The translations under genes were made by a program, and so were the position numbers. From the NCBI RefSeq assembly GCF_035594125.1, contig NC_087151.1, forward strand, positions 16,263,501 to 16,327,500: a stretch of DNA of 64,000 bases, given 5' to 3'. The notes below the pieces were generated by a model. The model saw only the letters and a list, made by a program, of their open reading frames with translations. It was not told the DNA's origin and ran no database searches. Source of the DNA: Scylla paramamosain (taxonomy: Eukaryota > Arthropoda > Malacostraca > Decapoda > Portunidae). This document shows positions 52,501 through 64,000 of the stretch, one piece after another. How positions within the stretch are numbered: the stretch's first letter is position 1; the number at the start of each line of letters is the position of its first letter.

Positions 52501-52746
52501 ATGAGTTAACCAGTATTCTCATTCATTCATCCCTTTCTCTGGTAAACTCTGGAACTCCCTGCCTGCTTCTGTATTTCCACCTTCCTATGACTTGGATTCC
52601 TTCAAGAGGGAGGTTTCAAGACACTTATTCATCAATTTTTGACCACTGCTTTGACCTTTTTCTGGGACTGGCATTTCAGTGGGCATTTTTTTTATTAGAT
52701 TTTTTTTGCCCTTGGCCAGTGTCCTTCCTACATAAAAAAAAAAAAA
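49589..52746 (+). mobile_element. Full-length LINE family A copy (A8)
   Basis: 5' end CTAAAGACAACTCTCT, the same start as A5, then the 5' UTR, ORF from ATG 49669, 3' UTR (GGGACTGGCATTTCAGTGGG, GGCCAGTGTCCTTCCTACAT) and A-tail 52733-52746. About 3.16 kb. No clear target duplication is visible. With A5 it defines the element's full extent. Confidence 0.92.
49669..52640 (+). pseudogene. Family A LINE ORF in copy A8, three disabling changes
   Basis: Intact for 645 codons (49669-51606) through the endonuclease (LTETQ, GDFN, SSDH) and linker into RT. An 8-base deletion in motif A (AAAGCTT joined directly to GTCTGG at about 51543) shifts the frame. The right frame continues at 51540-51844 with SGVPQGYVLSP and [12 protein letters not shown] one-base change near 51835 and a loss near 51905 follow. 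A 23-base tandem duplication (52086-52108 and 52109-52131) breaks the frame again. 52133-52504 then reads to the C-terminus. Catalytic residues YTDD are retained, unlike in A5. Confidence 0.9.
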
Positions 52747-52784
52747 TAAATAAATAAATAAAAAATAAAGGTATGACTCTTCTC

Positions 52785-53961
<1,177 letters not shown>

Positions 53962-54356
53962 TAGTGGAACCAGATTAACTTGGTACTCAGGGTGTTGGCT
54001 GTACATCTCCACAATGTTGCCATCTCAACCCCGGAGTGACCTGACCTGACCATGGCCAGTGGGGTGCAGTCTGGGGGAATCACAGGTCAAGGACACTGGG
54101 ACAGCAGCACCACACAGCCTATACGCGTTACCAAGTGTACCAGAAAACATACAGTGTTGTTGTTCCATCATCAAATCAAAAGCCATTAAAAAACCTGCAG
54201 TTGTATACAACAACTTATAATTTTGGAATAATTAAGGTAAAAGATAACAGTATGAGTAAGAGAGAGGTGTTCATATGCCTGTTGATTGTAAATGTGACAG
54301 AAATGTGGGACAGGAACAGCCAACACCCTGATTACCAAGTTAGTCTGGTTCCACTA
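53962..54356. mobile_element. MITE with inverted repeats of about 40 bases, TA-flanked
   Basis: The left end TAGTGGAACCAGATTAACTT and right end (inward) TAGTGGAACCAGACTAACTT continue in parallel through GGTA(C/A)TCAGGGTGTTGGCTGT. TA on both sides (53960-53961, 54357-54358). 395 bases, no transposase. Likely Tc1/mariner-Tigger group. Confidence 0.88.
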
Positions 54357-54358
54357 TA

Positions 54359-55965
54359 GTGTTGTCAAAGACAAATATAATAAACAAAAATATATCAAAG
54401 GAGATTGTAGAACACTTGCTGTTTTTGTATATGCAAAGAAACGAGGAAAAATTATTGCCCAGCTTGATGTAGCACAGGATAAAAGACAGAGTGCTATAAA
54501 GCTGGACTGTCCAGCAAAAAGCCAGATATCTGGCTATCCTAATCCTAACCAAGGGACTCATTGATGGTAGTTAGCCCCATTTGGGGTTCATCTGAGTTTA
54601 GTGTTCTATGGTGGGTAGGGTCCAGTAAGGGTGACGTCTAATATAAAAAAAAAGTCTGTTATGTGGCCATGAGACTGACATATAGCAGTTAGCATAACTT
54701 TTAAGAATCATGATTAGGTGTAAGTCATATATGCTTTCCCTGTCCTAAAATCTCATTTTCTCCCCACACTTATTGTCAACTAGAAGAGAAAAACAAGTAA
54801 ATAAACAAAACTGTCATATGAACATACAGTTTTATCAAAATTTGTTTTACCACAGGTTGCTAAGTTAGTCATAACTGCAGAAAAAAAATATATATATATT
54901 TCTTCACAACTACTGCACATTCTTTTGGCCAAAAAATCTACCTTATCCATTCCAACAACCTTGGGGACATGTGGAAATGTAGGAAATGTGGGAATGCAAA
55001 ACCTAACTTACCTGTCAACCCCAAGGGCCACTAACCTAACCTAGTACCTTACCAAACCTAATCTCATCATGGGGCTTATGCCCAACCTGGAGCCCCACTA
55101 GTGACACTTAACTAACCCAACTTAACTTTCTGAATTTCTATACTAATATTTAGGGAGGCTGAGAGAAATAACATGCTACATTATGTAGCACATAAAAAGA
55201 ATATCAGGAATTGGTAGCACTTACCAACTCAAACCTGGAGTAAATACGTTACCTATGTAAACTGTGTTGTGCTAAAATATACAGATTAACTGAAATGTAC
55301 ATCGTGAATGAAGTGAGTAAAATTTCCTTATAAGCTGTTCTCTTATGTCTGACCCTAAAAACTTTTTCTGTTTAGCTGGTTAAGAGAAGAGGGAGGTGTC
55401 TATTTTTCTGTCAGCCATGTACATTGACGTTTTTTTTTTACGGTTGAGAACAATTGCAAATCGAGACAAGTAGGTGTCTTACAACTAATCTCAATTATTT
55501 ACCCAATATCGGCCATAGTTCAATATCAGTAGTGATTCACCTAATCATTATGTATTCAGGGGTGAGTAAAACCAAATGATACAGCTTTGACTCCTCTTCC
55601 TCCTTCTCCTACTACTACTACTAATAATAATAATAATAATAATCCAGAGAACTTCAGTTAACACCGACGATCACCTGGCACGTAATACATTTATTTTATT
55701 ATTATTTTTTTTGTTTGTTTATTTTGACCTGCCTGAACATTGGTATCTTTTTTTTTTCTCTCACCTCCATAGTTCCTGTATGCTTGCTCGAGAGGACAGA
55801 GTGTTACCACCGTGGGTGTGGTAAGCAGACTACAGCCACTTCTCTCAAGTGAATGGAAAATTTAGCAGATGCCAGGAACAGGAAGGGCGTTAAAACGATT
55901 TATCGAGGATGTAGGACTGCAGTGGGAGGATATGGGGACGTAAGTAATGCAGCAACTTGGCGATA
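54359..55965. other. Unassigned; trinucleotide run and CCTAA-rich patch
   Basis: No coding signal. About 55000-55075 has several scattered AACCTAA/CTAACC words. A CTA/ATA run lies at 55607-55643. Confidence 0.5.
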
Positions 55966-56128
55966 GATGGCGGTGTCATGTCAAATCGTTCCTACCGTCA
56001 AAATTGCTCCCGAGAACAATTTCGACGGGAATCACCATCTGTATGAAGTTGTAATGGCAAATTAGTATTGCTGTGTTGTCTGTGTAATATAGAAATAAAT
56101 AGAAATGGAGCAAGTAAACAAGAGTAAT
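55966..56128. repeat. Direct repeat unit, left copy
   Basis: From GATGGCGGTGTCATG to CAAGTAAACAAGAG; repeated at 56292-56448 with about 85-90% identity by eye. It contains AACAATTTCGACGGGAATCA. Offset about 326 bases. Confidence 0.88.
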
Positions 56129-56291
56129 GAGTGATAACAGAGCACCAAAACTCTATGTGCGCATGTAAATTTAAAATCCTTCTACTGTATTTTGTATTAA
56201 TATATTTTAGCGGTTCCTTACTTTTTTTTTTTTTTTTCGTATGTGTATGTACCCTTACGGAAGCTTTTGAGAAATTCATGTACCATGTTTT

Positions 56292-56448
56292 ATATGGCGG
56301 TGTCGTGCCAAATCTCTCCTAACGTCAGAATTGTTCACGGGAACAATTTCGACGGGAATCATCATCTGTATGAAGTCACATTGGCAAATTAGTATTATTG
56401 TGTTGTCTGCGAAATATAGAAATAGACATGGAACAAGTAAACAAGAGG
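56292..56448. repeat. Direct repeat unit, right copy
   Basis: Second copy of the 55966-56128 segment. No LTR-like TG...CA ends are apparent, so a tandem or segmental duplication is more likely than a solo LTR pair. Confidence 0.88.
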
Positions 56449-56690
56449 AGTCTTTTTTTTTTTTTTTTAGTTCTCACAAGGGCTTAGAATTTTAGTTCCT
56501 CGGAGTTCCGCCCACTTGACCACTGAAGAACAGACCATATAGGAGTTGCATGACGTGCTGTCCAAGGAAAAAGTGTTGCACAGTTCATTGGCAATGTGTC
56601 CCTCACAGAGACCGCAGCAGTTTTAATCATTCGCTCCTTGAAGTTTATCCTATTTAGAAGTTAACTGCTGGTCTTCCAGGCCTTGTGGTA

Positions 56691-57163
<473 letters not shown>

Positions 57164-57545
57164 ACCTTGGTTAAGACATTCCGGGTCAAAATGATACCTG
57201 ATGTTGGCCAATATGACTATGGTCTGACCATTTTGAATTGAGCGTTTAGGCATGTCCTCTCCGTAGATTCCCCGGCCTGCGGCATGCCAAACCTTGTACT
57301 GGGCCAAATTTCATTATGTAACAAAATTTCACTTTTGTCTTATCCTTGGCATCAAACCATAACTTTCCAGTTATTTCCATCTAAACAAAATATAAAAATA
57401 AAATAAAATAAAATAAAATGAATCTTGATCCTAAAACTTTGCGTTTGTGGTTAGAACAATGAATTTACATTTTTGCCTTATTTCCTTATAGTAATAGGTA
57501 TATTAATATGATAATAGTAATATATGAATATATTATAAAATAGTA

Positions 57546-57775
57546 TAGTTATAGGCAGTGTAGTAGCGAAATATGGTGGCATTAATCCTTACACTTTACA
57601 TATTGTCTTTCTTTCCTTGCGTTCGTTCTTTTGTTTCTTTTATTTACCTTTTTTTTCTTTACTGTGGCCTTTGAAAATAGTTATAGGCAGTGTAGTAGTG
57701 AAATATGGTTGTGTTAATCCATACACTTTACATATTGTCTATTTCTTTCCTTCTCCCTTTCGTTCCTTCTTTCTT
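57546..57775. repeat. Tandem duplication of about 131 bases
   Basis: TAGTTATAGGCAGTGTAGTAG...TTTACATATTGTCT occurs at 57546-57609 and 57678-57740, each followed by a C/T-rich TTTCTTTCCTT stretch. Confidence 0.88.
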
Positions 57776-57887
57776 TACTTCTTTCTTTCTTTGTTTGTTT
57801 ATTAGTTCGTTTGTTGTAACGCAAGAGGGGCTCGATCTGGCCACGGGCAGCAGGAAGTTACAAAAAGACCGTTGGAGGTGACACTAC

Positions 57888-58225
57888 CAAAAAAAAAAAA
57901 AAAAAAAAAAGAAAAAAAAAAGCCATAAAGATCATTCGAATTTTGAGAACCATCTTCAAACCAAGCTGGTTCAAGAGAAAAATATGTAACAGGAGGAGGA
58001 CGAGAAGGAGGAGGAGGAGGAAAAGAAGAAGAAGAAGAAGAAGAAGAAGAAGAAGAAGAAGGAGGAGGAGGAGGAGGAGAAGGAATAATAATAATAATAA
58101 TAAGAAGAAGAAGAAGAAGAAAAGAAAAAAAGAAAAAGAAAAGAATAAGAAGAAAAGAAAAAGAATAAGAAGTAAAGAAAAGAAGAAAAAGAATAAGAAA
58201 AGAAGAAGAAAGAGGAGGAGGATAC
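57888..58225. repeat. Poly-A and (GAA/GAG)n purine tract
   Basis: A-run 57888-57920, then from about 57990 an imperfect mixture of AGG, AAG and AAT triplets. Peptides read from it (Arg/Lys runs) are artefacts. Confidence 0.95.
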
Positions 58226-58239
58226 CTCGTTTGGGAAGA

Positions 58240-59703
58240 TTCCTGAAGCTCTAGAAAGAAAAAATCAAGATCAAGACCAAAACATCCCGCTCAGGCTTCC
58301 ATCATACCACCTTTCATACCTCGGGGCCTCTTTCTCCTTGTACCATTCCAGGGTCTTCTTTCTTTCCATTTCATTCTTCCATTCATTCAGCTCCACACAT
58401 TTCACTTCTTTGTCTATCTCATTCTTCCATTTTCTCACATCCCATTCAGCTCCCACTCTGCCTCCTCTTGTTACTACCCATTCACGCTCATTTTGATTCC
58501 TCCCAGCCATTCTTATTGCCCACACAACTTGCAATCCATTCCTGTCTGTCATTCTCATGCACCTCTTCCTCAATTTGCTTCCACTTTCATTTCACAGGTA
58601 CACCTTCCTTGCTATTCTTGCATCATCCATTCTCTCAAGCCTAATCTTGTACCTAAGTGTGGCTTTTGTGAGTCTTTCCCTAAAGGTGCTCCATCCCATA
58701 TCACCTTTCAAGGCTTCAACTGCTGTGCACCTCGGTGCACTTCTGGCCCACTTCTGACTTATCAGTTTCACTTTCATTCCATGCAATCCACTCCAAAGTC
58801 TTTTCCATAGCCATCCAAAATATCCAACAAACTTTGAAGCTCATCCGCCGATTCATTCATAACAACTATGTCATCTGCATAGAGAAGCACACATACTTTA
58901 TCATTCCCCACACTTACCCCTATATTCATTCTTCTCATCCTGGCTGCTAGCTCCTCTGTATACAGGCTAAAAAGGGTTGGTGACAATATACAGCCTTGCC
59001 TAACTCCTTTCTCACTCTTCACCCAGTCTGTTTCCATGTCTCCTATTCTGTATCTATCTCTTGTGTCCATGTACATACTTTGCACTATGTTAACTATCTT
59101 TGCACTCAATCCAATCTTTTCTAAGACTCTATCTAGCATTTCTCTGTTCACTCTATCATAAGTTTTCTCTCCAGAAAACCTAGGTACAATTTATCCCCAT
59201 CCTTCTTTTTCTTCTCAATCATTTCATTCACCACAAACATATTGTCCTCAGCTATCCTAACGAAAACCATTCTGTTCTTCACCCAGCACTCCAGCTCTCT
59301 CAATCCATTTACAGTCTCTCATTCAACACTGCACTGAAAACTTTACCTATTGTATTCACTAATGCAATTGGCTTCTAGTTTTTCAGCTCATTCTTACTCT
59401 TAAATCCTCCCTTATGCAACAGACACACTCTACTCCCATTCCACTTTCTTGGCACTCTCTCTTCATCCCACACTCAATTGAATAATTCAGTCATTCTATC
59501 TATCACTACCTCCCCAACATTCTTGTAGAACTCATAGGGTATATCATCTGGACCTGCTGCCTTGCCATTCTTCTGCCTTCTCACACACCTCTCCACTTCC
59601 TACTAATTCTTTCATCCAGTTCATCTGCATTCTTCCCATGCCCATGCCCATGCATTCTGATGTTCATTCTCTGCCTCATTGCTTTTATGCCTACAAATGA
59701 CTA
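58240..59703 (-). mobile_element. LINE family C, reverse-transcriptase part
   Basis: Minus-strand order: AAGPDDIPYEFYKN-like sequence near 59550, KPIALVNTIGKVFSAVLNE near 59350, then an open stretch 59151-58774 with MNREMLDRVLEKIGLSAKIV, KGVRQGCILSPTLFSLYTEE (motif B) and LLYADDIVV (YADD intact), and a C-terminal part (58573-58271) ending in EKEAPRYERWYDGSLSG. Frames are broken upstream of 59151. Clade not determined (RTE/L1-like). Confidence 0.8.
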
Positions 59704-60238
59704 CAAAAGGTCACTTAAAACAGGAGGAGGATAATGATCAGGGACGGTCACAGAGTTAACTTTCCGAAAATCAACTACAGCACAATTTTTTTTTTTTTTT
59801 TACCAAACACAGTGGTGAGTTCCACAGAGAGTGTGATTCTTGGATTATACCGTCTTTCAGCATTCCATCAACTAAATTCTTAAGAAGATTATGAGGCAAA
59901 TGATAGGAAGGCACAAAAGAAAGACGTGTATCAGGTTTTAACTGAATGTGATGCACAATAAGGTCTGTGACACCAAGAGGTTCATTAGCCCTTTCCTTCC
60001 GGTGCTTAAAATATTTTCCCGTTTGCTATGATGACTAAAAATGGTAAACCTAGAAATTGTCAGAAAACTGTTTGAATACTAATAATTATTTTCTCTTTGT
60101 TATTCTGAATACAATGATGTACTTTGTAGCTCGACGTGACCTATGAAAGTTCAGTTTATGCCTTATCAAGGATTCCTCCTCCTCCCGCTGTGTGATCCGT
60201 CTTCCAGAAACAGCCTGGAGAGCGGTGACACCGCGCAC

Positions 60239-60255
60239 ACACACACACACACACA

Positions 60256-60299
<44 letters not shown>

Positions 60300-60323
60300 T
60301 TGGAAGGGAAATTGTACACTTCC

Positions 60324-60379
<56 letters not shown>

Positions 60380-60412
60380 CATCCCTTTTCATATCAAGTT
60401 TCAGGCAAATAA

Positions 60413-60476
<64 letters not shown>
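60239..60476. repeat. (CA)n(CT)n, (GA)n and (CT)n tracts in opposite orientation
   Basis: CA/CT 60239-60297, GA 60326-60375, CT 60416-60476. The GA tract can pair with either CT tract, giving large potential hairpins inside the piggyBac-type element. Confidence 0.95.
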
Positions 60477-60480
<4 letters not shown>

Positions 60481-60489
60481 AGTTACCTT

Positions 60490-60705
60490 CTACCATTTTA
60501 TTATAAAATCGAAGATAATGAAAAAAATTAACATGAAAGAATGATAGGTATCATCTCTCTGTTTTGATAAAACAGGTGGATCCTGTAAATAATTTTCCGA
60601 ATCCTCACTAATGTCTTCGCTTTCTTCAGTTTCTTCTAAATATTCACTGTCACTGTCTTCAAACTCAGAAGCACTGCTAAATACATATGTTCTGTCCTGC
60701 TCCAT
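60490..60705 (-). pseudogene. Remnant N-terminus of a piggyBac-like transposase
   Basis: ATG at 60705 opens MEQDRTYVFSSASEFEDSDS, followed by a Glu/Asp/Ser-rich stretch (EETEESEDISEDSENY) and LSKQRDDTYH before hydrophobic non-coding readthrough to the stop. Very acidic N-termini are typical of piggyBac transposases, upstream of the catalytic DDD domain, which is absent here. The element is therefore an internal-deletion derivative. Confidence 0.6.
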
Positions 60706-61747
60706 GGTGAGTTGTGATCTGAGATCCTTCGCTCTTATCAGGATGTCTCTTCGCACTTATCATGGTGCTTTCCACCCGGCGGGTCGCTGGGGTTGCCAAG
60801 TGTCGCCCGGAGAAAGGGAAAATAGCTTAGTTACCGCTAAATTTCCAGAGCTAGTGACAACACTACATGTGGAAACATACCAGAAACTTCCACTCATACC
60901 ATCTGACTCGAGAAACCGCGCTTGGAGCTCAAAATTGAGGTGCGAAAATTCTTGATTACGAGTATGATCGCCGTTGCTACGGACGCATTGATGCAATCGT
61001 ATATATACGATTGCCGGAAGGAAAGGGTTAGGCAAAACAACAGCTGGTTTGTGTTTGACTAGCAGGTTGAGGAGACAAGACTTTGCTGTTGGGAAATCCA
61101 ACACTTTAACATGAGTTGAAAGCTGAGAAATGAGATCTACAGTATCATGAGAAATATCTGTATTAGGAGAAACAGAAGCAACAAGGTGTGGAGAGTCATG
61201 AAAGGACCTACTGTCCCAGATTTCAAAAGAACCAAGAAGTATGCCATTCTTGAGAGGAATCGGGGCACCGGTTAGGTTAATCACCAAGGCATCAGTTACA
61301 TGATCTTCTTGTACACAGGGAAGAGTACTTTCAAGAGCCAACCTATGAACGCGGACAGACTCTGGAAAAGATAAGGCGCAGGTGCATTTGCCATGCGAAC
61401 AGGAAGGCAAACAGCACTCATGGGGCACTCGCTGATCTCGAATCACAACGGCAGAACAGACATCCACAGCAGAGCATGAATGTTTCGACTTTGTGAAATC
61501 AGGTAATGACAAACTGTGATCTGTGGTGCGTGAACACTTTAAAGAGTGAACAGGAAATTTAGAGGCTAAGAGTGGTGCCAGAATGTCCATTGTAGAGATA
61601 ACAATATCCTTATATGAAATAACATGATGTTAAGGAAAAACATCAATACCATGAGTCGAAAGCGAGTCAAGTCCTAATAGACCATCGTTTTTGAGGACAA
61701 ATGGTTAGCTACACAGATATACATATTCCTTACTTTTTGCCTTCCAG

Positions 61748-61838
61748 ATGATTACGTTGCTGGAAGAACTCTGGCAAAAAGAGCTGAGGTTGCCTCTGAT
61801 AATCAGGGTGAAGGAGAGTATGGCAGAGGCCACAGAAG
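61748..61838 (+). CDS. DUF4806-like gene, candidate exon 1
   Basis: Acceptor TTCCTTACTTTTTGCCTTCCAG precedes in pyrimidine-rich form; donor AAG-GTTTGT. Reads DYVAGRTLAKRAEVASDNQG then EGEYGRGHR; leaves two bases of the next codon. Confidence 0.45.
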
Positions 61839-62508
61839 GTTTGTACCAGTTTTGTTATTAGGATGTACATGGCACATACTGACTTACTATTCTCTTGTGA
61901 CACATATATATCAATGTCTTAAGTAGTGTCACCATCTCAGAAAGAAGTTATAGAAGTTACATAGGTGTTACATATGTGTTACATATAGAAGTTACATATG
62001 TGCAACAATGAATAGGAGTTATAAGTTTAGTTTACTGTAGAAATGTCATTGACAAAGTCTTTTTGATTAACACCAAATATTAAACCACATATTTGTTGCA
62101 GTTTTGTTGAATATTCTTGGCATTGGTAAATATCTTGTAGCATATCGGATGGTGCACTCATCTCAATGATCAAGTTGAAACTATTTTGGAAAATCTACTA
62201 ACACCATGTATTTATTATCACTTTGCAGTAATAATAGGAACCTAGGCCTGTGTGGGATCCCATATGGGTATGCAGATTGGGGCTGAAAACCTTTGCCTTG
62301 ATCATGGTTCATATTCTAATTTTGTGGACATACAGTTCCATGCCTCATTAAAAGGCTGACATAATAAATGTTCACTTTATGTTAAGGCTGTATAACCAAG
62401 ACCTTTGCATAGTTAATTATAAAGAATTATGATTTTCTTGAATTACCAAGACAAAATAAAGACTTCTTATTTTTTCATTATTATTCTTTTTTCCCTTTCC
62501 TCTTTCAG

Positions 62509-62678
62509 AATCAAAACTGTACACAGAAACTGTGATAGCTCAGAGTCCTGAGATCCTTTAGTCCAGTTGCAGCAGAGGAGGCACACACCTCTACCTGAGC
62601 TGCCTGTGATACAGGATCTAGAAGACCTGAAAAATGCTGCATCAAACCAACAATTTTCATCCACAGTGATTGATAAAG
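62509..62678 (+). CDS. DUF4806-like gene, candidate exon 2 (with in-frame TGA)
   Basis: Strong acceptor TTTTCCCTTTCCTCTTTCAG-like tract; donor AAAG-GTAAAT. The first base completes the codon from exon 1. Reads IKTVHRNCDSSES, stop, then DPLVQLQQRRHTPLPELP and VIQDLEDLKNAASNQQFSS. Confidence 0.45.
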
Positions 62679-63085
62679 GTAAATAAGGGATAAAGGATAC
62701 TCTTTCATTGATAAAAGTACATTCTTATTGATTAGAGACTAAATTCTCTCATATGGAAATATATCTTCTCTTGTATGGAATATATATCTTCATTGATGAC
62801 AAATATTCATACCTTTTCATTTGTGTTTCTAAACATTCATGATAAAATACATAATATGGAATCAAAAAGGGATCAATCAGATGTTTCATAGAGGAAATAG
62901 TTTTTAGCTACCAAATGCCTTGAATCATACCAGTTAGGATGCATCTGGGCTTGTGGTCACAGAATATGTAGAGGAAATTATCTCAGTTTTTTGTATGTAG
63001 AGTATGTGTGTTAGTGAGTTAGAGCAAGCATGTAAAAACAAATAATTTGAAATGCAGTTTATTACATTGTCTTTGTTTTCTTTAG

Positions 63086-63315
63086 TTGTGAAACTTGTTT
63101 TGATGGCAGTGACAAAGTGTGAGATGCAAATGGAAGAACAAAAGAAAATACCTCAAGAAGTGTTGAGTATTGTCAAAAACATTAAACAATTTGGTAAGAC
63201 ATCTGCAATGGCTACGGTACCTGATACTTCAGTATTAGATAAGTTTCTGCCATTGAGTACATTCGAAGTACATTATGACTGCCTTACAACAGACTCTGAC
63301 TTCAAACTAACATGA
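63086..63315 (+). CDS. DUF4806-like gene, candidate exon 3
   Basis: Acceptor TTGTTTTCTTTAG. The split codon with exon 2 is Val. An amphipathic, coiled-coil-like segment (MEEQKKIPQEVLSIVKNI) precedes LDKFLPLSTFEVHYDCL. Ends at TGA 63313-63315 without a donor. Confidence 0.48.
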
Positions 63316-63732
63316 CAATGACATGTTATTCTGTATCTCAAAAGAAAAATTCCACTTAGTATTATGGTGAATGTCTTGTGTATTTATATTTCTCTGATTC
63401 ATTAATTTCTAGAATGGTTAACTTCATAAGATGTTAAGTGGTTTGGCCAGAATGATGTGCTGCCTAACAGCTGTTTGTATCAGCAAAGCCATTTTCTTTA
63501 CAGCTATTACATTTTATTTTAGTATTGCAATTTGTACTTATAACCATTCTCCAGAGGCAATTTGTACTTATAACTGTTCTCCAGAGATCTTTATCTAGTT
63601 TATTTAGTTGATGTTTATAACTAACTGTTTGCAGCATAATTACTTTTACCATAGTACTTTATAAACACCCTTCTTTCATATGTTTTTTAAGTTTAACTTT
63701 CATAAGCTGCTTGAACTGAACTTTACTTTCAG

Positions 63733-63861
63733 GAACATCAATTGCATGTCCTTGGGGGCACAACTATTAAAACAGCAGTGAAATACTTGATTGATTGCTG
63801 TTTGTCTGCAGCATTAGTTCAACTGGGAAGGCTGGCTTGGATGGAAGACAAAAATAAATGA
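63733..63861 (+). CDS. DUF4806-like gene, candidate exon 4
   Basis: Acceptor CTTTACTTTCAG. Reads EHQLHVLGGTTIKTAVKYL then IDCCLSAALVQLGRLAW, ending TGA 63859-63861. Another frame just after (GFKNTHLCKLMRS) resembles the usual continuation, suggesting a frameshift in the A-run at 63863-63871. Confidence 0.45.
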   Translation, partial: EHQLHVLGGTTIKTAVKYLIDCCLSAALVQLGRLAWMEDKNK

Positions 63862-64000
63862 GTAAAAAAAAAGGCTTCAAGAATACTCACCTGTGTAAAC
63901 TAATGAGGAGTAAATATAGTAAAATGTATTTGTATTCATTCAATTCAGTTTTATCATGTTGATATGCTATTATAACCATGATGATCTGCTATTACAAATA

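Larger units (their letters stand above)
59989..61027. mobile_element. piggyBac-type non-autonomous element, copy 2 (1039 bp), TTAG-flanked
   Basis: Same termini as copy 1 (CCCTTTCCTTCCGG / CCGGAAGGAAAGGG), in opposite orientation. Flanks are TTAG (59985-59988 and 61028-61031) rather than TTAA. The gypsy reading frame is continuous when one TTAG and the insert are removed, so TTAG is a true 4-base duplication. A 20-base palindrome lies at 60994-61013. It retains about 160 bases of ORF missing from copy 1. Confidence 0.93.
59705..61720 (-). mobile_element. Ty3/gypsy-type LTR retrotransposon pol fragment, interrupted
   Basis: Minus strand. About 61720-61620 resembles the C-terminal end of a retropepsin (DGLLGLDSL). 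61590-61028 is the protease-RT linker. After the DNA-element insertion, 59988-59705 continues with the RT N-terminus (PDTRLSFVPSYHLPHN, MLKDGIIQESHSLWNSPLC) and then a VVDFRKVN-type motif beyond an expanded A-run at 59790-59805 that breaks the frame. A stop also lies near 61635. No LTRs, integrase or palm motifs are present. Described only; dead fragment. Confidence 0.82.
61748..63861 (+). pseudogene. DUF4806-like spliced host gene or pseudogene
   Basis: Four plus-strand exons with compatible splice phases: 61748-61838, 62509-62678, 63086-63315, 63733-63861. The encoded pieces read DYVAGRTLAKRAEVASDNQG; LPELPVIQDLEDLKNAAS; LVLMAVTKCEMQMEEQKK then LDKFLPLSTFEVHYDCL and DSDFKLT; and VLGGTTIKTAVKYLIDCCL. 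The LPLST...LGGTTIK.AV..L pattern resembles the C-terminal DUF4806 domain of arthropod nuclear proteins of unknown function, which often follow a coiled-coil and an acidic linker, as here. Problems: TGA at 62549-62551 in exon 2, no GT donor after FKLT before the TGA at 63313, and the last exon stops earlier than the family usually does. It may be a decayed duplicate, or exon edges may differ. The start of the gene lies left of 61748 or is lost. Confidence 0.5.

Noticed and set aside
55005..55030. Perfect donor-like CAG-GTAAGT on the minus strand
   Set aside because: No open, phase-compatible segment with a usable acceptor is found just upstream.
55000..55080. CCTAA/TTAGG-like words suggesting an interstitial telomere (arthropod TTAGG)
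   Set aside because: Words are scattered and interrupted, not a tandem array.
55966..56448. Pair of long terminal repeats of a small LTR element
   Set aside because: The direct repeats lack TG/CA ends, primer-binding site and polypurine tract, and the 163 bases between them hold nothing retroviral.
57943..58254. Arg/Lys-rich open frame resembling a nuclear basic protein
   Set aside because: It is the translation of an AGG/AAG purine tract.

Overview
This window is eukaryotic, intergenic or intronic, and very rich in repeats. The best fit is an arthropod, most likely a decapod crustacean (perhaps a crab). Evidence: several Jockey/CR1/RTE-type LINE families of the kind that fill decapod genomes, very long dinucleotide microsatellites (CA, GA, TA), a DIRS-like element, and hAT, piggyBac, Tigger and PIF/Harbinger-type DNA elements. 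No bacterial-style gene, rRNA or tRNA is visible. The taxonomic call is inference; the repeat classes are read from the sequence.

Layout. 1-3326: near-complete but dead hAT element whose left end lies about 52 bases outside the window. 3.8-5.6 kb: 5' part of a CR1-like LINE (family B) broken by a reverse-strand copy of a Jockey-like LINE (family A). 5957-6431: Tigger-like MITE. 6.7-9.2 kb: a third LINE family (D). 9.2-13.2 kb: family B relative with ORF1 and decayed ORF2. 13.2-14.7 kb: microsatellite cluster around an unexplained G-rich block. 14.7-17.65 kb: another family B copy. 17.7-19.2 kb: Tigger-like repeats and two candidate micro-exons of a minus-strand host gene. 19.7-25.5 kb: RTE-like LINE remnants (E) split by family A, which contains another family A copy and a small hAT; then a TTAA-flanked DNA element. 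25.5-36.5 kb: a reverse-strand family B element invaded by a plus-strand family A copy, itself invaded by a full-length minus-strand family A copy (28909-32058). 37.3-39.5 kb: DIRS-like remnant and an old family A fragment. 40947-40964: third candidate micro-exon. 42.1-47.3 kb: LINE family F split by family A, which is split by a piggyBac-type element. 47.4-49.4 kb: PIF/Harbinger-like element, a 68-base minisatellite, microsatellites. 49.6-52.75 kb: second full-length family A copy. 52.8-53.1 kb: huge CA/TA tract. 53.96-54.36 kb: MITE with long inverted repeats. 55.9-58.2 kb: local duplications and purine tracts. 58.2-61.7 kb: LINE family C, then a Ty3/gypsy pol fragment split by a second piggyBac-type copy. 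61.7-63.9 kb: a plus-strand spliced host gene or pseudogene resembling the DUF4806 family.

Almost every protein-like stretch is transposon-derived and carries stops, frameshifts or mutated catalytic motifs. The only plausible host coding signals are three phase-0 Pro/Gln-rich micro-exons on the minus strand and the four phase-consistent exons at the right edge. The insertion order can be read directly because host elements resume in register on the far side of each insert, often with target-site duplications (TTCTAAAG, AGGAA, TCAT, TTAA, TTAG).
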